From Noviherbaspirillum galbum (GTDB taxonomy: Bacteria > Pseudomonadota > Gammaproteobacteria > Burkholderiales > Burkholderiaceae_D), in contig NZ_JAAIVB010000003.1 of the NCBI RefSeq assembly GCF_010974945.1, positions 1-64,000 of the forward strand: 64,000 nt of DNA, in the 5' to 3' direction. Within the stretch, counting starts at the first letter, position 1. Each line of letters opens with the position of its first letter. The position numbers and the translations under genes were made by a program. Positions 42,334 to 53,601 of this stretch are shown here, piece after piece. Below the pieces are notes generated by a model, which saw only the letters and a program-made list of their open reading frames with translations, had not been told where the DNA came from and ran no database searches.

Positions 42334-42909
42334 ATGGAAGCATTTTTCGTTTCGACCGGCATCGTCGCCCTGGCTGAAATCGGCGACAAGACCCAGCTGC
42401 TCGCCTTCATTCTCGCCGCCAAGTTCCGCAAGCCCGTTCCCATCATCATCGGCATACTCGTTGCCACCCTGTTCAACCATGGCTTCGCCGGCGCGCTCGG
42501 TGCCTGGCTTACCTCGCTCGCATCGCCAGAAACGATGCGCTGGGTGCTCGGCCTGTCCTTCCTCGGCATGGCAGTCTGGAGCCTCATCCCCGACAAGTTC
42601 GAGGAAGACGATGCCCGGCTCGCCAGATTTGGCGTCTTCGGCACGACCCTGATCGCCTTCTTCCTGGCGGAAATGGGCGACAAGACACAGGTGGCGACCG
42701 TGGCGCTGGCGGCCCGCTACCATTCCCTATGGGCGGTCGTTGCCGGCACTACCGTGGGCATGATGCTGGCCAACGTCCCCGCCGTGCTGCTGGGAGACCG
42801 CATCGCCAACCGCATCCCGGTGCGCGTCGTGCACGGCATCGCGGCGGCCATCTTTGCCGCGCTGGGAATCGCCACCCTTCTGGGCGCGGGCAAGAGCCTG
42901 GGCTTCTGA
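42334..42909 (+). CDS. TMEM165/GDT1 family manganese exporter
   Basis: 191 residues, six predicted membrane segments in two inverted halves. Both E-x-G-D-K-T signatures are present: EIGDKTQ at 15-21 and EMGDKTQ near 112. The family (UPF0016, MneA in Vibrio) exports Mn2+ or exchanges Ca2+/Mn2+. The upstream yybP-ykoY riboswitch supports manganese as substrate. It stands as a single-gene unit followed by an ECF sigma factor gene 73 bases later. Confidence 0.92.
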   Translation: MEAFFVSTGIVALAEIGDKTQLLAFILAAKFRKPVPIIIGILVATLFNHGFAGALGAWLTSLASPETMRWVLGLSFLGMAVWSLIPDKFEEDDARLARFGVFGTTLIAFFLAEMGDKTQVATVALAARYHSLWAVVAGTTVGMMLANVPAVLLGDRIANRIPVRVVHGIAAAIFAALGIATLLGAGKSLGF

Positions 42910-42982
42910 TATGGCCGCGTGCCGGAACGCCGCGTAAACTCGCGGCATCTAATGTTCGAACCAGCAGAAAAACGGACACGGC

Positions 42983-43684
42983 ATGCCTACGCTCCCCTTG
43001 CAAGAGAACGCCGCCGGCGCGGCGGACGAAGAACTCGTCGAACGCATCGTTGCCGGCGATCAATCGGCCTTCGCGCTGCTGATGCGGCGCTTCAACCGTC
43101 CGCTGTACCGCGCGGCGCGCAGCATCGTGAAAGACGACGTGGAAGCCGAGGACGTCCTGCAGGAAGCCTACCTGCTGGCGCACCGTCGGCTGCATGCCTT
43201 CCGCGGCGAAGCCCGGCTGCTGACCTGGCTCACCCGCATCGTCGTGAATGAAGCGATGGCCAGGCAGCGCAAGGCTGCGCGGCGCGCCAGGATCATCCCG
43301 ATCGATGGCAGCGTGGACGACGTGTCCGCCGAACCGGGAACCGCCATGGAAATCGATTACCCCGACAATCCCGAGGCCAGCGTCATGCGCGCCGAAGCGC
43401 GCCAGCTGCTGGAGCGGAAGATCGACCAGCTGCCCGAAGCGTTCCGCACGGTGTTCGTCCTGCGCGTCGTGGAAGACATGTCGGTCGAGGAAGTCGGCGC
43501 GGCCCTCGGCATTCCGGAAGCGACCGTGCGCTCGCGCCATTTCCGTGCGAGAAGCATGCTCAGGGAGTCCCTGTCGCGCGAATTTGATCATGTGCTGGAA
43601 GACGCCTTCAACTTCGATGGCGCACGTTGCGACCGCATCGTCGCGGGTACGCTTGAACGGCTTGCCGGCGCGCCTGTTCCCTGA
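42983..43684 (+). CDS. RNA polymerase sigma factor, ECF type
   Basis: 233 residues. Region 2 (about 20-90) includes FNRPLYRAARSIVKDDVEAEDVLQEAYL, and region 4 (about 130-195) includes LPEAFRTVFVLRVVEDMSVEEVGAALGIPEATVRSRH split across a normal linker. No zinc-finger anti-sigma factor gene follows, unlike many ECF loci. The next genes encode a DUF4142 protein and a cupredoxin, which might belong to its regulon, though no shared promoter motif was found. ECF41/RpoE-like subgrouping cannot be decided by eye. Confidence 0.88.
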   Translation: MPTLPLQENAAGAADEELVERIVAGDQSAFALLMRRFNRPLYRAARSIVKDDVEAEDVLQEAYLLAHRRLHAFRGEARLLTWLTRIVVNEAMARQRKAARRARIIPIDGSVDDVSAEPGTAMEIDYPDNPEASVMRAEARQLLERKIDQLPEAFRTVFVLRVVEDMSVEEVGAALGIPEATVRSRHFRARSMLRESLSREFDHVLEDAFNFDGARCDRIVAGTLERLAGAPVP

Positions 43685-43769
43685 TCCCCGGCCCGCGGCG
43701 CAGATGTCCCCCGCCGCGGCCTATCCTCGTTCTGCATCGCCAGTCCCGTCACCGCCAAGGAGAATCGCC

Positions 43770-44291
43770 ATGAAAACCTTGCACGTCATCGTTGCCGCCA
43801 GCCTCATCGCCGCCGCCTCTTCCAATGTGCTCGCACAGTCCGCCCCGAACGATGCCCAGATCGCCGGCATCGTGGTGACCGCCAACACGGTCGACATCGA
43901 CGCCGGCAAGCTCGCCGAGAAAATGTCGGGCAACAAGGAAGTCAAGGCCTTTGCCAAGCAGATGGTCACCGACCACACCGGCGTCAACAAGCAGGCGACG
44001 GCGCTGGTGAAAAAACTCAAGGTCACGCCGGAAGACAGCGATACCAGCAAGAGCCTGAAGGAAGGCGGCGATGCCAACATCGGCAAGCTCAAGGGACTCA
44101 AGGGCAAGGAATTCGACAAGGCGTACATCGACAACGAGGTTGTCTATCACCAGGCCGTCATCGACGCCCTCGACAAGACGCTGGTGCCGAATGCGAAAAA
44201 CGCCGAACTCAAGGACACCCTCGTGAAGGTGCGGCCCGCCTTCGTGGCGCATCTCGAACATGCCAAGCATCTCCAGGCTGCCCTCAAGTAA
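43770..44291 (+). CDS. DUF4142 family exported protein
   Basis: 173 residues with AAGGAGAA before the ATG. The signal peptide MKTLHVIVAASLIAAASS ends near VLAQ. The mature part is an all-helical, ferritin-like bundle typical of DUF4142 (QIAGIVVTANTVDIDAGKLA and AKQMVTDHTGVNKQATAL). The family is periplasmic, common in Burkholderiales and linked loosely to stress conditions; its reaction is not known. It lies 85 bases after the ECF sigma factor gene. Confidence 0.88.
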   Translation: MKTLHVIVAASLIAAASSNVLAQSAPNDAQIAGIVVTANTVDIDAGKLAEKMSGNKEVKAFAKQMVTDHTGVNKQATALVKKLKVTPEDSDTSKSLKEGGDANIGKLKGLKGKEFDKAYIDNEVVYHQAVIDALDKTLVPNAKNAELKDTLVKVRPAFVAHLEHAKHLQAALK

Positions 44292-44335
44292 AAGCGGGCA
44301 TCACGCCATTCAACCCGGGAAGCATGGAGGCCGTC

Positions 44336-44677
44336 ATGATGAATCATTTCTCCCTGTCCTATTTCATGGCGGCGCTGCTCGGCGCCGGCGCGCTGGCCTC
44401 AGGCGAGTCGCTCGCCGCGCCGGAGGCGCGCGTCCATGTCGTGGTCATCGAGGGCATGCAGTACACGCCGGCCACGCTGGAGGTCCGGAAAGGCGATACC
44501 GTGGTCTGGCAAAACAAGGATCCCTTCCCGCATACGGCGAGCGCCGCCGGGAAGGTATTCGAATCGGGCAGTATCGACGCGGGCAAAAGCTGGAAATTCA
44601 TCGCGAACACGACTGGCCGTTTCGCCTACTTTTGCGCCTTTCACCCGACGATGAAGGGCACGCTGGAAGTGAAATGA
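44336..44677 (+). CDS. Cupredoxin (plastocyanin/amicyanin-like)
   Basis: 113 residues from the ATG at 44336, with GGAGG six bases upstream. Signal peptide to about ASGESLAAP. A type 1 copper site is complete: H66 in FPHTASA, C100 and H103 in YFCAFHPTMKG and M106. It would carry electrons in the periplasm or bind copper. The last 37 bases overlap the end of the convergent diguanylate cyclase gene. The redox partner is not apparent. Confidence 0.88.
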   Translation: MMNHFSLSYFMAALLGAGALASGESLAAPEARVHVVVIEGMQYTPATLEVRKGDTVVWQNKDPFPHTASAAGKVFESGSIDAGKSWKFIANTTGRFAYFCAFHPTMKGTLEVK

Positions 44678-47127
44678 GGATGCGGCGCCTGCAAGGCTGG
44701 ACCAAGCTGTAATGCCAGCCGCTCCCGCATCTGGCGGTGCATCTCGGCCCCATAGGCCTGGACGTTGTTGCGTCCCAGTTCCTTCGCGCGGTACATCGCG
44801 GCATCGGCATTCATCAGCAAGGTCTGCGGATCCGCGCCATCCTTCGGATAGCAGGCCGCGCCCATGCTGCAGGTGACCTGCACCTCGCGGCCGGCCAGCA
44901 TCATCGGCCGCGCCACCGCGGCATGAATCTCCTGCAGCGGCGACAGGTCGGCATCTTCCCCCTGCTCGTGGAGGATGATGACGAATTCGTCGCCGCCTAG
45001 GCGAATCACGGTATCGGAGGCGCGCACCGCCGCCACCATGCGGCTGGCAGCGGTCTTCAGCAGGTCATCGCCTGCATCGTGGCCGAGGCTGTCGTTGACC
45101 AGCTTGAAGTTGTCGAGGTCGATGAAGGCCACGATCGCCCCGCTGCGGGTGCGCTGCGCGCGCAGGATGGCCTGCCGCAAGCGGTCGTCGAGCAGGCTGC
45201 GATTCGGCAAGCCGGTCAAGGGATCATGGTGGGCCATGTGCCAGATATGCCGTTCCGCCTGCTTGCGTTCGATTGCGATGCCGGCGAGGCGCGTCGCCGC
45301 CCGCACCACGTCGCGCTCGTGCCGGGTCGGCGCGCGCGCCTCGCGGAAATACATCGTCACGCTGCCAGCAACCCGGTCTTTCCCGGCGAAGATCGGCAGG
45401 GAACAGCATGCGCGCAATCCATGTGCCAAGGCTGTACTGAAGCCCTCCGGCCGCGGGCCTTCCGCGGCGAGGTCGGCAACGACGACTTCCTCGCCCCGCC
45501 TCACGGCCTCGCCGCAAGGACCACCGGAAGCCTCGTCACCGCGGTCATCCGAAGCATCATCCCAGCCCGGCGGCATGCCGTGGCTCGCCGCGCCGGCCAT
45601 GCGCTTGCCGTCATCGTCCATGAGCCGGATGACGCCCGCCGCATCCGGCAGCCGCGCGGCCACCATCTGCATCAGCTTGTGCAGGACGTCGGCCACCGGC
45701 ATTCCGGTGGCGATCATTTCCAGCGCCTGCGACTGCTCGAGCAGGAAGGCTTCCGCGCGCTTGCGCTGCGTGATGTCGCGCACGATCGCGACCACGCCTC
45801 CTTCCACCCATACCAGCTGGCGCTGCAGCCATTCCGCCTTCACGAGCGGACTGGTGTTCATCCACTCCTTCTCGTCGACGGTACGGTGCTGCGCCACGCT
45901 GACGAAGTCGTCGAACAGTCCGCTGATGGGGGTTTCCGGGAACAGGCCGCGCAGCGTCAGGCCGATCATTGCGGATTTGTCGCGGCGGAAAAGGGCTGCA
46001 CCGCGCCGGTTGGTGTCGTCGAGAACGAAATCCTGGATCGTGCCGTCCTTGCCGGTGACGGTGCGCAGGATGAAGAAGGCATCATGGCTCGCGTTGGACG
46101 CGGCGTAATAGGTTTCCTGCGCCTTGCGCACATGCCGCCGGCTGTTTCCAAGCTGCCAGGACAGGCGCCCGATGGCCGCGACCACCGTGATCAGCAGCAG
46201 GCTGGCCAGTGTCGCCTTCCACAGGATGTCGTGCCGCGCGGCGGCGTATTTCGCAAGCTGTTCGTCTTCCGCGAGGCCGATCACGACCGCCAGCGGCACG
46301 CCGTGCAGCTGGCGCGCGAGGGTATAGCGCCGCACGCCGTCCCAGCGGTTCAGCGCGAGGAGCGACGGGGGTGCCTCGCGGTCGCCGGCAGACTCGTCGG
46401 CAACGATGCCCGAGCGCTGGCCCCAGCCGACCATCTGCCCCGTGCGGCTGACCAGGAAGACGCCTTCGCCGTTCAACAGGCCCAGCACGCCGCGGTCGCC
46501 CAGACGCGCCGGATCGTAACCGCTGGTGAAGTAGGACGGTTCGACCGAGATGATGGCTACCCCGGCGAAGGCGCCCTGCGCGGTCGCCAGGCGCTTGCTG
46601 AAATGCATCTGCCATTTCCCGCCCACTTGCGATGGCGGACTGACGAAGGTGTCGGTGCCCGCCTGGTCGCGGTGCCTGTGGAAGAAAGCCTGTGCCGGGA
46701 TGTCGGGCCAGGTGCCCGCATGGGTGGCTTCCCTGAGTACCCCGTCCCGGTCGACGATTCGCGCCTGGAAGAACAGGGCCGGTGGCAGCAATGCCCGCTC
46801 CGCCAGCTCGGCGAGCACGTCCCTGCCCTGCCCCGACCTGCCGCGGCCGCCCTGGCGCAGCTGGAGGCCGTAGTTGATGATGTCGAGCGCCTGGTTGATT
46901 GCGCCGACGTTGCGCGCCATCTGCGCCTCGTAGGTTTCGATGAGTTCGCCGCTGGAGCCGATGGCCGCCTGTTCCGCGCTATCCCTTGCCATGTGCAGCA
47001 TCGAGAAGGCGATGGTCCAGACCGCCGCGAGAAGCAGCAGGCCGATGCCCGGGAAAAGCAGGCGCGGATCGGCGGTCCGCAGGAAAAGGCGTGCGAGGCG
47101 CACGCGCAGCAGCCGCATGCTTGCCAT
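44641..47127 (-). CDS. Cache-PAS-GAF-GGDEF membrane diguanylate cyclase
   Basis: 828 residues with GGGAGA before the ATG at 47127. Membrane segments near 26-46 and 308-328 enclose a periplasmic double-Cache sensor. A PAS region (about 345-460), a GAF domain (about 480-640, with VLHKLMQMVAARLPDAAG) and a GGDEF domain with active site RLGGDEFVIIL follow. It makes c-di-GMP. It is the third gene of a leftward group with a porin and a PstS-like protein, which suggests that ligand entry and binding feed the cyclase. Confidence 0.92.
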   Translation of the reverse strand: MASMRLLRVRLARLFLRTADPRLLFPGIGLLLLAAVWTIAFSMLHMARDSAEQAAIGSSGELIETYEAQMARNVGAINQALDIINYGLQLRQGGRGRSGQGRDVLAELAERALLPPALFFQARIVDRDGVLREATHAGTWPDIPAQAFFHRHRDQAGTDTFVSPPSQVGGKWQMHFSKRLATAQGAFAGVAIISVEPSYFTSGYDPARLGDRGVLGLLNGEGVFLVSRTGQMVGWGQRSGIVADESAGDREAPPSLLALNRWDGVRRYTLARQLHGVPLAVVIGLAEDEQLAKYAAARHDILWKATLASLLLITVVAAIGRLSWQLGNSRRHVRKAQETYYAASNASHDAFFILRTVTGKDGTIQDFVLDDTNRRGAALFRRDKSAMIGLTLRGLFPETPISGLFDDFVSVAQHRTVDEKEWMNTSPLVKAEWLQRQLVWVEGGVVAIVRDITQRKRAEAFLLEQSQALEMIATGMPVADVLHKLMQMVAARLPDAAGVIRLMDDDGKRMAGAASHGMPPGWDDASDDRGDEASGGPCGEAVRRGEEVVVADLAAEGPRPEGFSTALAHGLRACCSLPIFAGKDRVAGSVTMYFREARAPTRHERDVVRAATRLAGIAIERKQAERHIWHMAHHDPLTGLPNRSLLDDRLRQAILRAQRTRSGAIVAFIDLDNFKLVNDSLGHDAGDDLLKTAASRMVAAVRASDTVIRLGGDEFVIILHEQGEDADLSPLQEIHAAVARPMMLAGREVQVTCSMGAACYPKDGADPQTLLMNADAAMYRAKELGRNNVQAYGAEMHRQMRERLALQLGPALQAPHPHFTSSVPFIVG

Positions 47128-47167
47128 CAGGGTCTCCCGGTGGTCGCCATATTGTTCATCATGTCCG

Positions 47168-47608
47168 TCAGTCCACCGCGAAAACGATCTTCACGCCGGC
47201 ATCCACCGCCGACTTGTCGAGATAGCCGACATAACGCGGATCGGCCGCGATCGCGCGCCGGACGCCTGCGCCGTTCGGCAGCTCGCGCGGCGGTTCGCCC
47301 TTGCCGGTGAAAAGCAGCCTGGACCAGTGCGCCTTCATCAATTCCGGCGAACGGCCGACGACCTTCAGGTAGAAATCATGGCGGATAGCCGAGTCTTCGG
47401 GCTGGTCCAGCGGCACCAGTTCCACGCCGCCGGGCAGCGCGACGCGCTTGCCGAGAAACACGTTCGCCACCTGCGCGGCGCTCAGGACGTTGACCGGGCT
47501 GGCGGCAGCCACCACCACCACCGTCTGCGCCTGTGCTCGTGACGGTGCCAGGCCAGACAATGCGACCAGGGTGGCTGCGGTGATCATGATGCGGGATGCG
47601 TTAGCCAT
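47168..47608 (-). CDS. Small PstS-like periplasmic protein
   Basis: 146 residues. The signal peptide MANASRIMITAATLVALSG ends near AQAQT. The mature part reads like a short phosphate-binding (PBP-like) domain: PVNVLSAAQVANVFLGKR, LPGGVELVPLDQPEDSAIR and ADPRYVGYLDKSAVDAG. Such 140-residue proteins often sit beside porins and signalling genes. It lies 10 bases after the porin gene and 40 before the cyclase. The ligand may be phosphate or another anion; this is inferred from the family only. Confidence 0.8.
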   Translation of the reverse strand: MANASRIMITAATLVALSGLAPSRAQAQTVVVVAAASPVNVLSAAQVANVFLGKRVALPGGVELVPLDQPEDSAIRHDFYLKVVGRSPELMKAHWSRLLFTGKGEPPRELPNGAGVRRAIAADPRYVGYLDKSAVDAGVKIVFAVD

Positions 47609-47618
47609 GGCGCATCCT

Positions 47619-48875
47619 TCAGAACACGAAGTCCACGCTGACGGTGAACAGGTTCACCTGTCCGCCGGGCGAAAACCCGGGCAGCAAATTCTTGAGCGCG
47701 CCCCCCGATCCGGTGCTGAGATCCATGTGGTCGACCTGGACCTTGACTGCGGTGTTTTTGGCGGCGTCCCAGCGCATGCCTGCCGACAAAGTGCGCTGGT
47801 CGGGAATGATGGCGCCGAGCAGGGAGTCGAGCACGCCGTTGGCCTGCTGCGTGGCCGGCCTGAGAAAGGCGGGCAGCGACGCCACCGGCAACCCGGGATC
47901 GCTGGCGGGCGAGGTCAGGCGCACGCGCGACACGCTGGCGAAGGGCGTGACGTGGCCGATGCGATATCCCGCGCCCGCGTACCATGCCTGGCCGTCGCCG
48001 GCCCATGAATTGGTCTTGAGCTGCGCCCATTCGGTGGTCAGGAACCATCTCCCCTGGTCGATGTTGCCGCCGAAGGACATCAAGCGGTAGGTCTTGTCCC
48101 AGAGATCGTAGCGATCGGCAAGCTGGCCGCCGGCGCTGCCGAATTGCCTTACCCGGTCGAAGAAATCCTTCGAGCTGCCCATGCTCATCCTGCCAGTCTG
48201 GTAGCCGGCGCGCAGGGTCAGCGGGCCGACTTCCAGGGTATCGACGATGCCGAAGGAATCGCGCGCCAGGATGGGGTCGCCATCCTGGTAGGTGCTGCGG
48301 ATGTCTTTCCGGCCGTAATAGGCCTGCAGGGTATTGTTGCCTTCGCCGACCGCGATGGTATGGCTCGCGTCGATGCCGTCATTGCTCGTGACCGGGCCGA
48401 GCAGGTAGACGTCGCGCGGCGCGCGCACCCAGGGAATCGCATAGCCCACTTTCCGGTAATCCGCCGCCAGAAAGCCCGGCAAGGCGATGCGGCCGATGCG
48501 GGCGCTGAAGCTGGGGGTGAACTGGTACTTGAGGTTGGCCCACTCCGCCTGCGGCCGCCACGTCTTGTCATAGCGCTGTTCGGCCACGACCTGCAGCACC
48601 GCCGACAGCCGCGGCCCGAAGCGCGCATTGACCTGGCCGCCGAGCAGGCTGTCCGGCGCGAAACTCCAGTCATGGCTGGCGCCTGCGCCGTTCGGCTTGA
48701 ACACATGGGTGGTGAAGTCCGCGTCGCGCTCGCTGGAATGCACCGCGCCGAGCGTGCCGAAGCCGCTGAAGGTAAAGACGGGCCGCTCGGAGATGTTGGG
48801 CGCGCCGGGTTCCGCCGCCATGGCGGAAGTCGCCATCAGCGCGATGGCGCCGATCAGGCGCGAGTTGTACTGCAT
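47619..48875 (-). CDS. Outer-membrane porin-like beta-barrel protein
   Basis: 418 residues from MQYNSRLIGAIALMATSAMA at 48875; signal peptide cleaved near AMAAE. The mature protein alternates short amphipathic strands (FTFSGFGTLGAVHSSE, FSARIGRIALPGFLAADYRK and VNLFTVSVDFVF) and ends in an aromatic residue as outer-membrane barrels do. Not a classical Burkholderia Gram-negative porin by its opening; closer to uncharacterised porins paired with PstS-like proteins. First gene of the porin-PstS-cyclase group. Confidence 0.82.
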   Translation of the reverse strand: MQYNSRLIGAIALMATSAMAAEPGAPNISERPVFTFSGFGTLGAVHSSERDADFTTHVFKPNGAGASHDWSFAPDSLLGGQVNARFGPRLSAVLQVVAEQRYDKTWRPQAEWANLKYQFTPSFSARIGRIALPGFLAADYRKVGYAIPWVRAPRDVYLLGPVTSNDGIDASHTIAVGEGNNTLQAYYGRKDIRSTYQDGDPILARDSFGIVDTLEVGPLTLRAGYQTGRMSMGSSKDFFDRVRQFGSAGGQLADRYDLWDKTYRLMSFGGNIDQGRWFLTTEWAQLKTNSWAGDGQAWYAGAGYRIGHVTPFASVSRVRLTSPASDPGLPVASLPAFLRPATQQANGVLDSLLGAIIPDQRTLSAGMRWDAAKNTAVKVQVDHMDLSTGSGGALKNLLPGFSPGGQVNLFTVSVDFVF

Positions 48876-51399
<2,524 letters not shown>

Positions 51400-51448
51400 C
51401 GCGAACGCCCGGCGATGCATGCCGGGTGGTTGGCTGACATCATTCGGC

Positions 51449-51485
51449 AACGCCCCGGCGATCGGATAACGATCGCCGGGGCGTT
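51449..51485 (+). terminator. katG terminator
   Basis: AACGCCCCGGCGATCG pairs exactly with CGATCGCCGGGGCGTT around a 5-base loop, a 16-base stem 50 bases after the katG stop. The tract after it (GTTCGTCTT) is only partly T-rich. Nothing further was recognised in the 220 bases up to the next gene. Confidence 0.7.
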
Positions 51486-51708
51486 GTTCGTCTTGGCCGG
51501 ACGGAGTCCGGATGGCCAGCGCGACCCACTGGATCATGCGGTTCCAGCGCCTTTGCGGGAATATTGGGACAATGGATGGTCTGCACCCATGCCTCTTTGC
51601 TTCTCTCACTGCTTCTCTGCTGTTCCTCTTGCGTTGAAGATGAAGGCGGCGGCGGAACGGACATGGCTTCCCCGAACGGATCGCGCGGCATTGTGCCGGG
51701 CTAAAACA

Positions 51709-52557
51709 ATGAATTTGATGATCAATACAGACTTGAATGACATCGTATCGACCGAAATCTGGGTGGACCACCCGGACGGTCGGATCTTCGTCCAGCGCTG
51801 GACGCCGGACGAGCAGACACAAGGCGACGGTAGCCACCCTCCCCGGCCGGCGCCTATCGTGCTCTTCCATGATTCCCTTGGCTGCGTCTCGCTATGGCGC
51901 GATTTTCCGGCACGGCTGAGCGCGGCGACGGGTCGCGAGGTGCTTGCCTATGACCGGCTTGGCTTCGGCAGGTCCGGACCGCGCAAGGGCATCCCGGGGA
52001 TTGGCTTCATCGCCGACGAAGCCGTCACCGTCTTTCCGCTGCTGCGCGAACAGCTTGGCCTGCGGCGCTTCGTCGCCTTCGGCCACAGCGTAGGCGGCGG
52101 CATGGCGATCCACTGCGCGGCACGCTTTCCGGACGATTGCGAGGCGCTCGTCACGGAAGCGGCACAGACCTTCCTCGAAGACAGGACGATACAGGGCATC
52201 ACATTGGCGAAGGAACAGTTCAAGGACCCGCAGCAGATAGGCCGCTTGCGGAAATACCATGGCGAAAAGGCGCAATGGGTGGTCGATGCCTGGACGGAAA
52301 CCTGGCTCAATCCCGCATTCGCCGATTGGACGCTTGCTGGCGTGCTGCCCGGCGTGAGATGCCCGGTGCTGGCGATCCACGGTATTTTCGACGAATACGG
52401 CTCGACCCGGCATCCGGAAATGATCGCAAGCCTTGCCGGCGGGCCTGCGCGCGCGGCAGTGATGGACCAGACCCATCATGTGCCTCACCGGGAACGCGGC
52501 GACGAGGTGCTTGCGATGGTAAGTGGTTTCCTGGAGTCCGGGTCCGCGTCAGGCTGA
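51709..52557 (+). CDS. Alpha/beta hydrolase
   Basis: 282 residues from MNLMINTDLNDIV at 51709. An open frame continues 98 codons upstream through the katG terminator and is not coding there. Alpha/beta-hydrolase fold: the nucleophile elbow GHSVGGG near residue 126, VLFHDSLGCVSLW (oxyanion region), acidic residue in AIHGIFDEYG and the catalytic histidine in TTHHVPH-like MDQTHHVPHR. Substrate unknown. It lies between katG and a convergent small gene; no cofactor or pathway context is visible. Confidence 0.88.
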   Translation: MNLMINTDLNDIVSTEIWVDHPDGRIFVQRWTPDEQTQGDGSHPPRPAPIVLFHDSLGCVSLWRDFPARLSAATGREVLAYDRLGFGRSGPRKGIPGIGFIADEAVTVFPLLREQLGLRRFVAFGHSVGGGMAIHCAARFPDDCEALVTEAAQTFLEDRTIQGITLAKEQFKDPQQIGRLRKYHGEKAQWVVDAWTETWLNPAFADWTLAGVLPGVRCPVLAIHGIFDEYGSTRHPEMIASLAGGPARAAVMDQTHHVPHRERGDEVLAMVSGFLESGSASG

Positions 52558-52568
52558 TTTTTTGGAAT

Positions 52569-52603
52569 CAGGCCCCGCCAGAAGATCGATCTGGCAGGGC
52601 CTG
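52569..52603. terminator. Stem between convergent genes
   Basis: CAGGCCCCGCCAGA faces TCTGGCAGGGCCTG with one mismatch and a 7-base loop, 12 bases past the hydrolase stop. No clear U tract, so termination efficiency is uncertain. Confidence 0.5.
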
Positions 52604-52642
52604 GCTTTGCCTGGATGAGGCTTGGAAAAACGCGGCGCGGAC

Positions 52643-52894
52643 TTAGTGCACAGCGGGGGCCATCAGGCAATGCCGTGGCGATTCGAGCATGAGCACGGCG
52701 AGCGCGTGCGCGGCCGTCCTCAGCATTTCTTCCCTGTCGGGAAGCTTGTGGTACTTCTTCAGGCGCAAGGTGGCGCTGGCGAGGGTGAGCAAATCAATCA
52801 GGTGCTCCACGTCGTGTTCAGACCGGAGGGGCAACTGCAGTTCGCGTGCTTCATGCAATTCTTGCAGCTCTTCAACGCTGATTTCTGTTTCCAT
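52643..52894 (-). CDS. Small hypothetical protein, 83 residues
   Basis: AAGGAG before the ATG at 52894 strongly supports translation. The protein is acidic at the start (METEISVEELQELHEAREL) and helical throughout, with LIDLLTLASATLRLKKYHKL and AAHALAVLMLESPRHCL. No membrane segment, no signal peptide, no family that I recognise. A perfect SOS box overlapping a TATAAT for this strand lies about 150 bases upstream, so damage-induced expression is possible. Confidence 0.65.
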   Translation of the reverse strand: METEISVEELQELHEARELQLPLRSEHDVEHLIDLLTLASATLRLKKYHKLPDREEMLRTAAHALAVLMLESPRHCLMAPAVH

Positions 52895-53044
52895 GTTAAC
52901 TCCTTGTGAAGGCGCCGACGGTTAACAGGCCAGGCACCGCACGGACGGTGCGGGATTGAAAACGCGGTATGCTGGACATCGCGCTGTCGCCGGGCGTTGA
53001 CGTCAACCGGCGGGGCCGGATAGCGGTGAATCAGGCCTCCATTA

Positions 53045-53064
53045 TACTGTATGCGCATACAGTA
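53045..53064. promoter_or_regulatory. LexA (SOS) box
   Basis: TACTGTATGCGCATACAGTA is a perfect 20-base palindrome containing CTGT-N8-ACAG. On the minus strand it adjoins TATAAT (53041-53046) pointing at the 83-residue gene; on the plus strand the SRPBCC gene starts 54 bases after it. Either or both may be SOS-controlled. Confidence 0.7.
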
Positions 53065-53117
53065 AAGGCCGGAATATTCGCCTTCAACGACACGTATTTT
53101 CGAAAGGATGAGTTGCC

Positions 53118-53564
53118 ATGAATACCGGTACCGTGACGCTGCATCGTGTCTTGCGGGCAAGCCCCGAACGCATCTTCCGCGCCTTCCTGGAACCGGCCGC
53201 CGTGGCAAAATGGCTGCCGCCCTTCGGCTTCACCTGCCAGGTCTTGGAGCTCGACGCCCGCGTCGGCGGACGGCACGCGATGGCGTTCTCGAACTTTTCG
53301 ACCGGACATGGCCATGGCTTCAGCGGCGAGTACCTCGACCTCGTTCCGAACGAACGCATCCGCTACACCGACCGCTTCGACGATCCCAACCTGCCGGGCG
53401 AGATGAAGACCACGATTACATTGAACCCGGTCTCGTGCGGGACGGATATCCGGATCGTGCAGGAGGGAATACCGGCGGCCATCCCCGTGGAGATGTGCTA
53501 TCTCGGCTGGCAGGAATCTTTGCTGCAGCTCGCGCAGCTGGTCGAGCCGGTGATTCCCGATTGA
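53118..53564 (+). CDS. SRPBCC (AHSA1-like) family protein
   Basis: 148 residues with GGATGAG upstream. The START/Bet v 1-type fold is indicated by LHRVLRASPERIFRAFLEPA at the N-terminus and AVAKWLPPFGFTC, FSGEYLDLVPNERIRYTDRF and CYLGWQESLLQLAQL. Family members bind hydrophobic ligands or act as Hsp90-ATPase-activator homologues; the cellular role here is unknown. It lies just downstream of the SOS box and converges with the next gene. Confidence 0.85.
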   Translation: MNTGTVTLHRVLRASPERIFRAFLEPAAVAKWLPPFGFTCQVLELDARVGGRHAMAFSNFSTGHGHGFSGEYLDLVPNERIRYTDRFDDPNLPGEMKTTITLNPVSCGTDIRIVQEGIPAAIPVEMCYLGWQESLLQLAQLVEPVIPD

Positions 53565-53565
53565 G

Positions 53566-53590
53566 CTTGCCGGCGCGGGTCGCCGGCAAG
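53566..53590. terminator. Bidirectional stem between convergent genes
   Basis: CTTGCCGGC and GCCGGCAAG form an exact 9-base stem with a 7-base loop, in the 37 bases between two stops. No U tract on either side. Confidence 0.5.
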
Positions 53591-53601
53591 GCAGGCCTTG
53601 G

